In this document: piece after piece, positions 45,559 to 54,484 of the stretch | Layout of the letters: each line of letters opens with the position of its first letter | Numbering within the stretch: the first letter of the stretch is position 1 | Assembly: GCF_018494035.1 (NCBI RefSeq) | Contig: NZ_JABBFO010000010.1 | Location: 35,372-99,371, forward strand | DNA length: 64,000 nucleotides | Reading direction: 5' to 3' | Source: Rosenbergiella australiborealis | GTDB taxonomy: Bacteria > Pseudomonadota > Gammaproteobacteria > Enterobacterales > Enterobacteriaceae | The notes under the pieces: model-generated | What the model was told of the DNA's origin: nothing | Database searches by the model: none | Seen by the model: the letters and a program-made list of their open reading frames with translations, nothing else | Program-made: the position numbers and the translations under genes

Positions 45559-45668
45559 TGTGTTGTAATTACACATTGATTTTTATTGTTTATTTTTGAT
45601 GTGATTAATTTTATACCCTTAATTGTACCCTCGGTCCGTATTTTCCGGGCGTAATACCTTGTATCGCT

Positions 45669-46244
45669 TCAAATCGTTGGAAGCCGTAGCCTGCGGCCAT
45701 GGCGGAAATGAAATCCCCAGCGGTCATATTGCACCAGACCATCGACGATGATTTTCTTACCGAACATACAGGGGCTGTTGCTCTTGGAGTCCCAGCTTAG
45801 TGATTTGAAGACGTTAATGATCCCACGCTCAAAGACTTCTGCTTTGCTTTGATGCAACTGTTCAAAGGTACTGATAATATTGGCCTTACTTATGGCGGGT
45901 ATGTCACCCCTCTCCAGACTGTTGTACCACTCGTCACATGCCTGAGCGTCCATCAGCGCGATCATGTCGGATTTCTTCATCAGATTACACCAGATACTAC
46001 GACCGATATTGCGGGTGATGGCTTTCATGGAAGTTTCAGGCGCTTCTGTTAACCAGCTCCCATAACGGTGCCCCTTCCGCATGGCCCAGTCATTAGACGT
46101 ACCGCCGCCAATGCTGATGGTTACCTGAGAGATCGTATCAAGTTGCTGGATCAGAGTATCAATGCATTCCAGTGCGTTATTACGTCCCGTGACGACACGC
46201 TCAATATTAGTGAAGCAAATTATGTCGGTGTAGCCGGTTAACAC
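45669..46244 (-). pseudogene. DUF4942-like protein, 3'-truncated
   Basis: 191 residues starting at GTG, reading LTGYTDIICFTNIERVVTGRNNALECID...IGGGTSNDWAMRKG...AQACDEWYNSLERGDIPAISKANIISTFEQLHQSKAEVFERGIINVFKSLSWDS, the pattern of DUF4942 proteins carried by enterobacterial phages and islands. Family members run to about 270-280 residues; here the sequence leaves the family after YDRWGF and stops in HFRHGRRLRLPTI. It is probably a remnant cut at the island junction. Overlaps the upstream fragment by 7 bases. Confidence 0.65.
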
Positions 46245-46530
46245 TTCGGGTTCGGTGAGGGGTCCTCAACAGGCTGCCAGAGCCGGGCCTCAGTCAGCCC
46301 CATTTTTCCGGTCTGGGCAAAAATGGCCTCCCGGGTACGATCCGGCAACGGCGCTTTTATTTTATCAATCCCTTTACTGTAGTGCGCATGCATAAACACT
46401 ATTTCCCTTTCCGACCAGGGTCTATTTTTCCCTATTCCAAGGTCAAATTTGACCACTGCCGCCCTCATTGCACTGACGCTTCTGCCCAGTCTGGTGGCAA
46501 TTTCTTCGGTGGCCGACCGGTGATTACGGT
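46238..46530 (-). pseudogene. SANT/Myb-like mobile-element protein, 5'-truncated fragment
   Basis: Frame reading SATEEIATRLGRSVSAMRAAVVKFDLG, then WSEREIVFMHAHYSKGIDKIKAPLPDRTREAIFAQTGKMGL: two helix-rich repeats of the kind found in phage/island DNA-binding proteins. The 5' part is missing; the frame is closed by a stop near 46530, close to the end of the T6SS cluster, which marks a recombination join. An internal ATG at 46468 could start a 76-residue product. Confidence 0.5.
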
Positions 46531-46568
46531 GTCACTATGTTTTACCCACCCCGCCAGTTCCTTTTGCA

Positions 46569-47948
46569 TCACTCACGATGTTTTTCCTGCGCCAGCATAT
46601 AGACCTGAGCCCGGAGGTGCTGCTCAGCCTGCTGAATCTGCTGCTGACGCTGCGGAGAGTTTTCAGGGAGCAGCTTCAACTGCCGAAGCTGTTCCTCCAC
46701 CGGCACGGTCTGCCGGAAGCTTGTCAGCATGCCAAAGACCTGAGATTTAAGTTCACTGACGGTGATGTATTTTCCCTTCTGACCATCAAGTGCATTCAGT
46801 TTATTGGCAAGAGCCTGAAGCTGCGTCATACCTTCATGCCAGCCGTTCGTTTTATCGACAGGAAGTACTGAGATATTAATCTGCTGCTGCCACTGCTGTA
46901 CTAGGGTCTTAGCCTGATCCGGCCACAATACCTGAACCTGTTCGATGAGTTTTCTGCTGTATGCAATATCCCAGTCAGGAGGCAACTTATCCAGTCGGGC
47001 AAGCTGATGCTGTGTCTGTGCGATAATGTCCTGCGGTAGCGAAGTCTGCTGACGCAACATCCCCAGTTGTTCAGACGTGAGAGGTGCAGGGAACGGAGCC
47101 AGTGAAGCAACAAGCTGAGTCTGTAGAGGGTCTGGACGGTGTAGAAAATGCCAGCTCCACGCAGAGACTATGCTTATCACCAGCATGGTACACATGCCGA
47201 CAGTGAAGGATGTCCACTTTTTAACCGTAACAGGCATTGTCGACAGCACTTCCACATTCGACTGCGGTTCCGGTTGCGCAACGTAAACCCACTTCGCTGC
47301 ACTCGCTGGCGTATCTTCATCCGGTCCACCAGCAAAGTCTCTCGTGGATGCTGTCGTATCATTCATCACGGTGGCAGGCAATACGATACCAGGCTGAATG
47401 CTCGACCCGGTAGTGGTTATGCCATCGCTATTTTCCAGCCGAACAGCACTGTTGTGCATCAGGGTACGCAACGTCTCAAGCTGACTCAGATGTTTAAGCT
47501 CCAGACGCTGCAGTACATCTCCCAGACCTGTAAGCAGTTGCTCCGCCCGGTACAACTGGCTGAGGTCGCTGTAATTCAGCGGGAGCGAGCGCATTCGTTG
47601 CTGCAGACGCTGACTCAGACTGCTGAGAATTTCCATGCGCGCATGGACTGGCTGAGGCCACAGTGCCCCCCACTGATGGCTTATCAGGGCCTCGAGTATC
47701 ACCAGCCCTTCATTGAGCCCGAATAAACCGGCCAGCTGCGTACGCGCAAGCGTATACCAAGCTGCTGTTTGCAATTCCACACCGTTGTGCTCGAACAGTG
47801 AGAGACAGCGTTTTTCCGCATAACGCCAGTTCACATCCGGGCGAGCCGGATGCGTCAGCTTACTCAGCTCATCACGCAAGGCGGCATAATCCGGTAGCGA
47901 GCGCGGGTCACCGCCGGTTTTAATCTTACGTTGGGTAATGTCATTCAT
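46569..47948 (-). CDS. VasL-like type VI secretion protein (ImpA N-terminal domain)
   Basis: 459 residues from ATG 47948. The N-terminal ImpA/TssA-type domain carries GGDPRSLPDYAALRDELSKLTHPARPDVNWRYAEKRC and HQWGALWPQPVHARMEIL; a single membrane helix (FTVGMCTMLVISIVSAWSW, about residues 255-275) and a C-terminal helical VasL domain follow. VasL-type proteins are TssA paralogues of clusters from enterobacteria and Vibrio, usually at the operon end, as here. Last gene before the mobile-element junction. Confidence 0.82.
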   Translation of the reverse strand: MNDITQRKIKTGGDPRSLPDYAALRDELSKLTHPARPDVNWRYAEKRCLSLFEHNGVELQTAAWYTLARTQLAGLFGLNEGLVILEALISHQWGALWPQPVHARMEILSSLSQRLQQRMRSLPLNYSDLSQLYRAEQLLTGLGDVLQRLELKHLSQLETLRTLMHNSAVRLENSDGITTTGSSIQPGIVLPATVMNDTTASTRDFAGGPDEDTPASAAKWVYVAQPEPQSNVEVLSTMPVTVKKWTSFTVGMCTMLVISIVSAWSWHFLHRPDPLQTQLVASLAPFPAPLTSEQLGMLRQQTSLPQDIIAQTQHQLARLDKLPPDWDIAYSRKLIEQVQVLWPDQAKTLVQQWQQQINISVLPVDKTNGWHEGMTQLQALANKLNALDGQKGKYITVSELKSQVFGMLTSFRQTVPVEEQLRQLKLLPENSPQRQQQIQQAEQHLRAQVYMLAQEKHRE

Positions 47949-47995
47949 GACCAATTGTCCATTTTGACGTGTCCGGGAATAAGGATGATTAAGGC

Positions 47996-48478
47996 TTATG
48001 CGGCTTCGCTTTCTGCATATTCGAGGCTCTGCAGATACTGTAGCGCCACCGGGTCAGCAATATATTCAACCTGCCCATGATGACGCTCAACCTCATCGAT
48101 AATTTTACTGAGTTCAACCCGGAAAAACTCCTTACGCAGGTTAATCCGGTAGCTTTCCAAAGGATCATGCAGTGTCTTTTCAAGCGCAGGTGCATCATCG
48201 CAGGAAATCATGGCGTGGACGTCAAAATCAAACGGCACGGCTGCCCCGCTCAGTTCTTTCACACGCTGCATAGGCCGCAGCCGTCGGGTCATACCGATTT
48301 TGAAGACGTTTTCACCGAAGGAACCGATATTCAAAATCACATACACGTGTCCCTGTTTCGTGAGCTGGGCCATTCGCAGTCGAAACTCTGCAATATCAGT
48401 CTGACTCTTACTGACAGATGAACCCGGAGCAGACTGTCTGATCTGCAATTTTTCGAGAAACTGTGATTTTACTGACAT
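47996..48478 (-). CDS. GIY-YIG nuclease-like (T5orf172-type) protein embedded in the T6SS operon
   Basis: 160 residues. GHVYVILNIGSFGENVFKIGMTRRLRPMQRVKEL gives the GIY-YIG-type strand pair (VYVI, FKIGMT) with the Arg helix, followed by FDFDVHAMISCDDAPALEKTLHDPLESYRINLRKEFFRV with the expected Glu (ALEKTLH) and the LR.EFF motif of the T5orf172/Mug113 family. Only the nuclease-like domain is present; in DUF4041 proteins it sits after a long coiled coil. It starts 14 bp after tssE and ends 47 bp before the vasL-like gene, so it is part of the operon. Not a known T6SS core component. Confidence 0.75.
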   Translation of the reverse strand: MSVKSQFLEKLQIRQSAPGSSVSKSQTDIAEFRLRMAQLTKQGHVYVILNIGSFGENVFKIGMTRRLRPMQRVKELSGAAVPFDFDVHAMISCDDAPALEKTLHDPLESYRINLRKEFFRVELSKIIDEVERHHGQVEYIADPVALQYLQSLEYAESEAA

Positions 48479-48492
48479 GGTTTTATCTGGCC

Positions 48493-48945
48493 TTACAGAC
48501 GGGTTGCAGTGTCAAGATACTGCTGTTGCTTCAGATGTCTCAGCATCACTCGTCCCTCGGGCATAAACTCGGTGCCATAGCGTACGAGGCCAATGCCCTT
48601 CAACTCAGCATCAATGGCATAACGAAACTCGCCGGGGACGTTTTGCTCCAGCAGGACGACAGTAATTTTTTTCAGACGCGGTTCGTATTTGAGCAGAACA
48701 GCCGACAAGGTACCCATCAGCCCATGGGCGGTACCCGGCATACCCTGGAGAACTCTGGTCATATCCGGCAGTCCATAGTCCGGCAGATGCGCCAGCGTGC
48801 CGGCACGACAGTTGAGGATACGCTGCATATTGTCGAGTACGGACAAAATGACCTGGTTCTGCTCGCTGACTTGATGCAGGTCGAGGTCGCCGGTGAAGTT
48901 GCCATAAAGTGTTTCATACAGTGAAGGACGGGATGACTCACTCAT
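48493..48945 (-). CDS. tssE: T6SS baseplate subunit TssE
   Basis: 150-residue gp25-like baseplate protein. SLYETLYGNF near the N-terminus, then LSVLDNMQRILNCRAGTLAHLPDYGLPDMTRVLQGMPG, the gp25/TssE signature including the RxGxxxxxPDYGLPD motif, and the final beta-strands. Shares 8 bases with tssJ. Confidence 0.93.
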   Translation of the reverse strand: MSESSRPSLYETLYGNFTGDLDLHQVSEQNQVILSVLDNMQRILNCRAGTLAHLPDYGLPDMTRVLQGMPGTAHGLMGTLSAVLLKYEPRLKKITVVLLEQNVPGEFRYAIDAELKGIGLVRYGTEFMPEGRVMLRHLKQQQYLDTATRL

Positions 48946-49480
48946 CGTTAAGTGCCTTCAGGGTCAGGCGGTTGTTACCGGCCTCAATCACTCGGGCTTT
49001 ATCCGGATCGAGGTCATCACGGCTCAGCACCACCCGCCAGGTGTTGTTCACCTGGTCCGGCAACATAAACATGCCAGCCACTGCGACATACTGCGCATTT
49101 TCATCCATCGGCATATCCACCATCACCGCCCCACCTGGCTGCAGGCGGATATCTTTCTCAGCTATCAAGTCTGCTTTAATGGCCTGGCTGTCCGCCTTGA
49201 ACAGTGACGGGTAGTCTGTCGTGTCAAATGTTTTCCGGTCTTTGAGCTGATAAATACGCACCACCGTCGACAGTGGCACGCCGCCAGCATTGCTGTTCAC
49301 GGCCTCGCGGGCCCGAATATCCAGATGCAGTTTTTTTATCTGCTTATAAAAAATCGATTTAGTCACAGCAATGGTGCCGTCTGTCACTTTTTGAGTAAGC
49401 CCGCAACCCGCCAGCATCAAGGTGATACCAGTTGCCAGCGCAGCCAGAGGAAATTTACCAGCGGTAATCGCCATCTTCAT
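48938..49480 (-). CDS. tssJ: T6SS outer-membrane lipoprotein TssJ
   Basis: 180 residues from ATG 49480 (or 49474). Lipobox LMLAGC after MKMAITAGKFPLAALATGIT, then a TssJ transthyretin-like fold: LDIRAREAVNSNAGGVPLSTVVRIYQLKD, FDTTDYPSLF, IRLQPGGAVMVDMPMDENAQYVAVAGMF. Anchors the TssJLM membrane complex. Overlaps tssG by 26 bases and tssE by 8. Confidence 0.93.
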   Translation of the reverse strand: MKMAITAGKFPLAALATGITLMLAGCGLTQKVTDGTIAVTKSIFYKQIKKLHLDIRAREAVNSNAGGVPLSTVVRIYQLKDRKTFDTTDYPSLFKADSQAIKADLIAEKDIRLQPGGAVMVDMPMDENAQYVAVAGMFMLPDQVNNTWRVVLSRDDLDPDKARVIEAGNNRLTLKALNDE

Positions 49481-50558
49481 CGGTCTCCCTGCGGTGAATA
49501 GTTTCCTGTACCCGCTCATAGCGGCCCAGATTAATGGTGATTGTTTTTGGGTGTGATGCGGTCTTAGCTGTATTCAGCGGTCGCATCACGGCAGTGCGGC
49601 CCAGCTGCACTGCCCCGGCGTTGGGTTTACTGCTCATGGTAGCGTCAGGCAACAGACTTCTGTCGACACACAGCTGTAACCGCACATCGAGGCGGGAGCC
49701 AAGATAAACATGCAGCAGCGCCATCAGGTCCGTGTACAATTCGCCGCCGGGCAGCCAGCCCTGCACTTCTGCCGAGTCAGTGGTGGCCAGTCGCATCAGT
49801 ATTTGGCTGCTCACGTCAGTAGCATAGTTGCCCATCACCGGGCGGTTTTTCAGGGTGACGGGCTGGCTGACGCTCATCGTCAGCGGCTTCTTCAGCGGCA
49901 CACGGCGTTTATCGTGCTGCCAGATTTTCGCCTGCGTGTTGGGTGCTAGCAGACGCACCAGCGAGACCATACCTTCTGCGGTACGTCCGGGTAGCAACAT
50001 GACCGGCAGCAGTGCCAAAAAGCGTGAGGTCGGGGTGGCAATGTTTTGTGCACAGCCGTCAATGCCGAGTCCCACTAGCCCCAGCAGGTACTGAGAGGTG
50101 TTGTCCTTGCCGCCGTCTTCAAATGTCGCTGGGTAGGAATATTTACGCCAGATACGGTAGTACTGGGCAATCAGCCGGTGATTGAAGATATCGAGGAAAT
50201 CCGCGGTGGCCTCATACCCTTGCCGTCGCTGGGTAATGTCATCGATATAGTGCGTCGGCAGCGGGGACTCCACGCCGTAAAGCCCCATAAAGGTGATGCG
50301 TACCGTTGGCGGTAAATGCGAATGCTCGGACTGCTCAATCCCTTTGATTTCAGATGCCGGAAAGCCCATCCCCGGATGTGGCCGAAAACGTACCGGTTCA
50401 TGACGTACCTGCCAAGTACTGCCCGTAACCGGTTTGTCCGGCTGGCTCTGCTCCAGCAACTGGCAGAAGCGGTAAAAGTTGATATATGGCAGCCGGTCTC
50501 CCAGTTGCGCTATCAGCCGGGCAGACGCGGACTGTGATTCTCTTTCCACCGGATGCAT
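49455..50558 (-). CDS. tssG: T6SS baseplate subunit TssG
   Basis: 367 residues. YINFYRFCQLLEQ, EPVRFRPHPGMGFPASEI, ITFMGLYGVESPLPTHYIDDI and FLDIFNHRLIAQYYRIWRKY form the gp6/TssG wedge signature. Its start lies 46 bases inside the end of tssF. Confidence 0.95.
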   Translation of the reverse strand: MHPVERESQSASARLIAQLGDRLPYINFYRFCQLLEQSQPDKPVTGSTWQVRHEPVRFRPHPGMGFPASEIKGIEQSEHSHLPPTVRITFMGLYGVESPLPTHYIDDITQRRQGYEATADFLDIFNHRLIAQYYRIWRKYSYPATFEDGGKDNTSQYLLGLVGLGIDGCAQNIATPTSRFLALLPVMLLPGRTAEGMVSLVRLLAPNTQAKIWQHDKRRVPLKKPLTMSVSQPVTLKNRPVMGNYATDVSSQILMRLATTDSAEVQGWLPGGELYTDLMALLHVYLGSRLDVRLQLCVDRSLLPDATMSSKPNAGAVQLGRTAVMRPLNTAKTASHPKTITINLGRYERVQETIHRRETDEDGDYRW

Positions 50559-52276
50559 TTTCCTTCTGGCTGAACAATAAGGGTGAGCTGGTTAAACTGG
50601 TTCATATCAGCATACAGAGCAAAGAACCGGTTGAGCATTTCACCGAACAGGTGAATATCGCCCTCGCCAGTAAAGCCGTTGCTGTCGAGGGTCACTGCAA
50701 TATCCAGCCCCCGTAGCAGGTAGCCCTGCTCAAAACGTTGCAGGCGGTGGTGCTCCACATACTGAATCGCCTCCAGACGCCGAGTATTCAGTTCATCTTC
50801 CTGCCAGTTATAGAGTGCCAGCGTCCCACGCAGTACTTCGGCAGTACTCATCATATTCAGAAACCCGGAGCCGAGGTGGCTCAGAACCCGCCAGTGGAAA
50901 CGGTCTTCAGAAGGAGGATAAACTGGCAGCGTTGGTTTGCAGAGGTTGCGTACTGAAAGCGGTGTACCGACCACTTGCTCGCAGCGGTCAAGCAGTGTGC
51001 TCTGCAGTGCCCGGCGCGGCAGCTGGCCGTTGGTGCCGGTGATTTGCAGCGACACGGCTTCACGCTCAAACAGGCGGTCATCTTCCCACTGGTGCCCCCC
51101 AAGGATAAGCCAGGTGTCATACAGTCCGGTCACGCTGCGCTTCACGCGGGTGTGGTAGTAACGGGGGGGTGCATGACGGCGCATCATCCCGCCCTTGTGG
51201 CGAAAGCTGCTGAACGGCACGTATTCGGCATCACTGGTGCGGTTTGAGCCGGTGACAGAATCCACGGAATAAATCTCTGTGTGTCCGTCCTGCAATCGCT
51301 TAGGACGGAGCAGGTATTCGCTTTCAAGCCCAGTAATGGTGAGCGGGTCCGCTTCCAGGGTGAATAGGTTAATCACCGGCACACAGTGCAGACGAACCGC
51401 GTCATCAGTCACCGGCAGGTCTGATGGCCACGGCGTGCTGAACACGACTTCGATGTCGAAGTACTCTGCCCCGGCAGGCGGTGTAATACCGTCCAGGCCA
51501 TTGAGGTGGACAAACATAAACTTGTCGCAGAAGGTGAAATACTCCAGAAGCAACTGGTAACCACTGAAGGCGGTATCGCCCTTCGGCCACAGCCCGTCTT
51601 CCTCCGCGAATCCCCCCGGCGAGAAGTACCCGTCAAGACGAATCCGATCGGTCTGCCCGGGCAGACGCATATACAGGACAGCTTGCCGTTTGGTCAGCAT
51701 CAGGTGAAGCTGATTGCTGACGGGTGCGCTCCCCCCGAGATAGAGACTCAGGTGACAGAGGTCCGCATGGGACCAGTCCGCCTGCGTGCTGCAGGCAAAC
51801 CGTAGCCGCAGCAACGAGCGCCCGTCAGGCTCAGTGGTCATGGTTACCCCAGAAATGTTCAGCGGGTTGAGCATCACATCCTGCGTGGTACGGTAGCGGC
51901 AGACCGTATTTTTCGGCCCCACCGGGCGGGAGTACACCTCCAGACCCGCGGGCATCAATTCCGCCATCTTCACAGCCTGAAGCGCGGGCATAAACGCCAC
52001 CACCGAAAGTGAGGGAATGGTGCGCAAGTAGTGTGGCCAGAGCATGCTGACCAACCCTTCGGTCAGTTCCGGCAGGTCGTCGTCAATCTTTTCACGCAGC
52101 CGCCCCATTGAGAAGGCAAACCCTTCAAGCAGACGTTCAACATACGGATCGGGTGTGCCGGCCTTATCCAGGTCAAGCATTGCTGCACGATCGGGATGGA
52201 TTTGCGCGAACTCTTTTGCGGCTTCACGGAGGTAGCGCATTTCCGCGTCGTAATAACGTAGAGTCAAATCTTCCAT
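50513..52276 (-). CDS. tssF: T6SS baseplate subunit TssF
   Basis: 587 residues. N-terminal LRYYDAEMRYLREAAKEFAQIHPDRAAMLDL, DPYVERLLEGFAFSMGRLREKIDDDLPELTEGL and MLWPHYLRTIPSLSVV are the TssF/VasA signature; AEYVPFSSFRH and NLCKPTLPVYPPSEDRFHWRVLSHL follow. Forms the baseplate wedge with TssG, which overlaps it. Confidence 0.96.
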   Translation of the reverse strand: MEDLTLRYYDAEMRYLREAAKEFAQIHPDRAAMLDLDKAGTPDPYVERLLEGFAFSMGRLREKIDDDLPELTEGLVSMLWPHYLRTIPSLSVVAFMPALQAVKMAELMPAGLEVYSRPVGPKNTVCRYRTTQDVMLNPLNISGVTMTTEPDGRSLLRLRFACSTQADWSHADLCHLSLYLGGSAPVSNQLHLMLTKRQAVLYMRLPGQTDRIRLDGYFSPGGFAEEDGLWPKGDTAFSGYQLLLEYFTFCDKFMFVHLNGLDGITPPAGAEYFDIEVVFSTPWPSDLPVTDDAVRLHCVPVINLFTLEADPLTITGLESEYLLRPKRLQDGHTEIYSVDSVTGSNRTSDAEYVPFSSFRHKGGMMRRHAPPRYYHTRVKRSVTGLYDTWLILGGHQWEDDRLFEREAVSLQITGTNGQLPRRALQSTLLDRCEQVVGTPLSVRNLCKPTLPVYPPSEDRFHWRVLSHLGSGFLNMMSTAEVLRGTLALYNWQEDELNTRRLEAIQYVEHHRLQRFEQGYLLRGLDIAVTLDSNGFTGEGDIHLFGEMLNRFFALYADMNQFNQLTLIVQPEGKCIRWKENHSPRLPG

Positions 52277-52339
52277 AATGCTCTCGCTTCAGAAGAATTC
52301 CCGACAATAACGGACAGGTTTGCAATTGCCATTTTCATT

Positions 52340-52813
52340 TTATTCACCATGATGTATTTCACGTGGGAAAGTAATTTCCAACTCACATGGTTTTTCTGTT
52401 GCAAACAGAACCGTCCTGCCTTGATTGTCGCTTATTCCCGTATAGCTATCATCTGGATGACATTTATTAGTAATTTTGTAAGTGATAAAAGGCTTTACCT
52501 TGCCATCACGAGTGGTCGTTGTAAAACCTTCAGAATAATCATAAAAATGCCACATTGGTTCGATTATATAGTCGTTTTCGGTAATACGTCCTGAAACGAC
52601 AAATTCACCGGTATCACCATTACTATCCAGAACGCCTATCGCAACATCTTTTTTCTCCTTAACCAGTCTGGCACCTTGAGGTAGTTTTTTTATCTCGTGA
52701 CCAGAGAAATCAATGCGATAATACTTAAGTTCACTCCATTCCTTATGGACATTTACAGAGGAAGTGCATCCCGATAAAAATAAGAGGGCAAAAACAAAAT
52801 AAAAAAACCTCAT
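52340..52813 (-). CDS. Lipoprotein sharing a C-terminal domain with the local VgrG tail
   Basis: 157-161 residues (ATG 52825 or 52813). Lipoprotein signal MRFFYFVFALLFLSGC. The last ~60 residues (YSEGFTTTTRDGKVKPFITYKI ... YTGISDNQGRT ... ELEITFPREI) match the last ~60 of VgrG at 62942 (YSEGFTTTSSANGAVKPFTTYKI ... YEGISGANGET ... LKIEYPRNI). The middle (HKEWSELKYYRIDFSGHEIKK) is unassigned. It sits between tssA and tssF in the operon. It may be an immunity or docking factor; unknown. Confidence 0.75.
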   Translation of the reverse strand: MRFFYFVFALLFLSGCTSSVNVHKEWSELKYYRIDFSGHEIKKLPQGARLVKEKKDVAIGVLDSNGDTGEFVVSGRITENDYIIEPMWHFYDYSEGFTTTTRDGKVKPFITYKITNKCHPDDSYTGISDNQGRTVLFATEKPCELEITFPREIHHGE

Positions 52814-52885
52814 AAATATACTCACCTTTTAATAATCGCTAATTGTTTTCTTCAAACTAAGGGATATAAAACGGTCTGCTCCTGA

Positions 52886-54484
52886 TCACGAACCGCACAG
52901 CACTGAAGCTCTTGATGGATCAGCCGCAATCAGCCCAGCCAGCAACTGTTCCATCAGTGGATTCAGGCGGACCTTATCAGCCTCACTGCGACTGGCTTTC
53001 AGGCGCAGGAGTTTCAGATGGCGAGCCTGTACCTCGAACAACAGCTCAGGCTCCCAGTCACTGAGGGTCACCTCACGGGCACGCTCACCCAACTCGGCAA
53101 ACAGATGCACCGCCAGGTCATTTTTACCGTACTGCTCAGCAATTCGGCCCATCAGTAGGCGCAACAGCCACTTCTGACGATCGGTAGTCATTCCCGGCCG
53201 GGTCTGTAACCAGCCCAGCGCGGCATCAGGGCCCTCACTGTCGGCCATCGCCACGGCCTCCGGCTCCAGCGACAGAATGTCGTCGTTACCAGCGGTGGCC
53301 GGGGCTGATGGCGTGTCTTTACCCCAACCACCGACGGTGTCCAGCACGCTCTGCTGGATCCAGTTCAACGTCACTTCGTCCGCAAACGGCGTGCCGTCAC
53401 TGAACGCCAGCGTCTTCAGCCCGGACAGGCGCGACAGCAACCCTTTCAGATCAGCCGCGACAATGTCGGCCAGCGTCTCCTGTCCGGATTTCGTCAGCGC
53501 TTGGTGGATGTACCACTGTAAATCCAGCCACAGGTGATTGGCACCGCGGGAAAATGTGCTGTCGGCCGTTTCCAGTATTTCGGCCCAGTTCTGCTGCAGG
53601 TAGAGGCGTTTGAGTAACGCACGCTGATCTGCCCGTGGCGGTTCGATGCGAGTACGCCCCTGTGCATCAGAGGCCGGGATGGCTCGCAGGGTGTCGTGAC
53701 GCAGGCTCTTCATCAGATGGTGTGCTGACAGCCAGCCGTCCGGCTGCTCGCGCAGGTATTCGGTAAGGGTGCGGGCCTGGGCCAGCAAATCCTGACCGGA
53801 GGTGATGCGCCCGATGGCAGGGGCATTGCTGTGACTGGCAGCCGAAGGGGTATCGCTGACACTGGCGTTCTGTGGTACCACCGCATCCACGCCCCCCGCT
53901 TTCTGCAGGCGACTTTCAAGCGCACCGTAAAGCGCATTGAGTTCCGGACGGGTTTCATCCGGCTCATTCTCAATAAGCTGTGATATCAGCAGCAATGCGC
54001 CGGTAGTTCGTATCGCCTCTTCTCTGACCACTTCCGGATACAGTGAAAGCGAGTCGGTCATGCGCGATCCTGCCAGCCATTCCAGCGCCGCCTTTCGGCT
54101 GCGGTCACGCTGCGGGTGCAACTGTGACCCAAAGCGCTCCAGCAGACCGGCCAGTAGTTCAAGTCCTTCGGCCAGCCCCTGCTCACCTTCCCGGTGCAGC
54201 TTCACCCAGCAGTAGTACGTCGCCACACGGATATCTTTGGCCGTCGTGGTCAGCAGCTTCTCAGCTAGCCGACAGATAAGATCTGTGTCTGCCCCGGAGA
54301 GTTTGTTGACCTCTTCACGCATCTGCTGGAAGTCATCGTCATAGCCCGGATCTTCGCCAACGGGCAAGGATCCTGATAGCGACTGCAGCCAGTTGTCCCA
54401 CTGCGCCACGCGTTCACGGGTTGCTACCAGTAATGGTTCCTGTTCTGTCTGGCAGGCACTGAGTAAGGCATTGAGTGTGCTCAT
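52886..54484 (-). CDS. tssA: T6SS cap/priming protein TssA
   Basis: 532 residues, ImpA family. N-terminal ImpA_N (PVGEDPGYDDDFQQMREEVNKLSGADTDLICRLAEKLL, TTAKDIRVATYYCWVKLHREG), a middle helical domain and a C-terminal region (WLQTRPGMTTDRQKWLLRLLMGRIAEQYGKNDLAVHLFAELGERA) characteristic of the long TssA class. One-base overlap with tssM (TAATG). Confidence 0.93.
   Translation of the reverse strand: MSTLNALLSACQTEQEPLLVATRERVAQWDNWLQSLSGSLPVGEDPGYDDDFQQMREEVNKLSGADTDLICRLAEKLLTTTAKDIRVATYYCWVKLHREGEQGLAEGLELLAGLLERFGSQLHPQRDRSRKAALEWLAGSRMTDSLSLYPEVVREEAIRTTGALLLISQLIENEPDETRPELNALYGALESRLQKAGGVDAVVPQNASVSDTPSAASHSNAPAIGRITSGQDLLAQARTLTEYLREQPDGWLSAHHLMKSLRHDTLRAIPASDAQGRTRIEPPRADQRALLKRLYLQQNWAEILETADSTFSRGANHLWLDLQWYIHQALTKSGQETLADIVAADLKGLLSRLSGLKTLAFSDGTPFADEVTLNWIQQSVLDTVGGWGKDTPSAPATAGNDDILSLEPEAVAMADSEGPDAALGWLQTRPGMTTDRQKWLLRLLMGRIAEQYGKNDLAVHLFAELGERAREVTLSDWEPELLFEVQARHLKLLRLKASRSEADKVRLNPLMEQLLAGLIAADPSRASVLCGS

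Larger units (their letters stand above)
45129..45668. other. Gene-free stretch with a terminator and a tRNA-Phe 3'-end fragment
   Basis: 540 bp. The first ~380 bp show nothing I can support (a 72-codon minus-strand frame at 45254-45472 has no ribosome site or family). The rest holds a terminator-like hairpin, a 22-bp tRNA-Phe-like fragment and AT-rich sequence leading into a decayed mobile gene. Confidence 0.55.
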
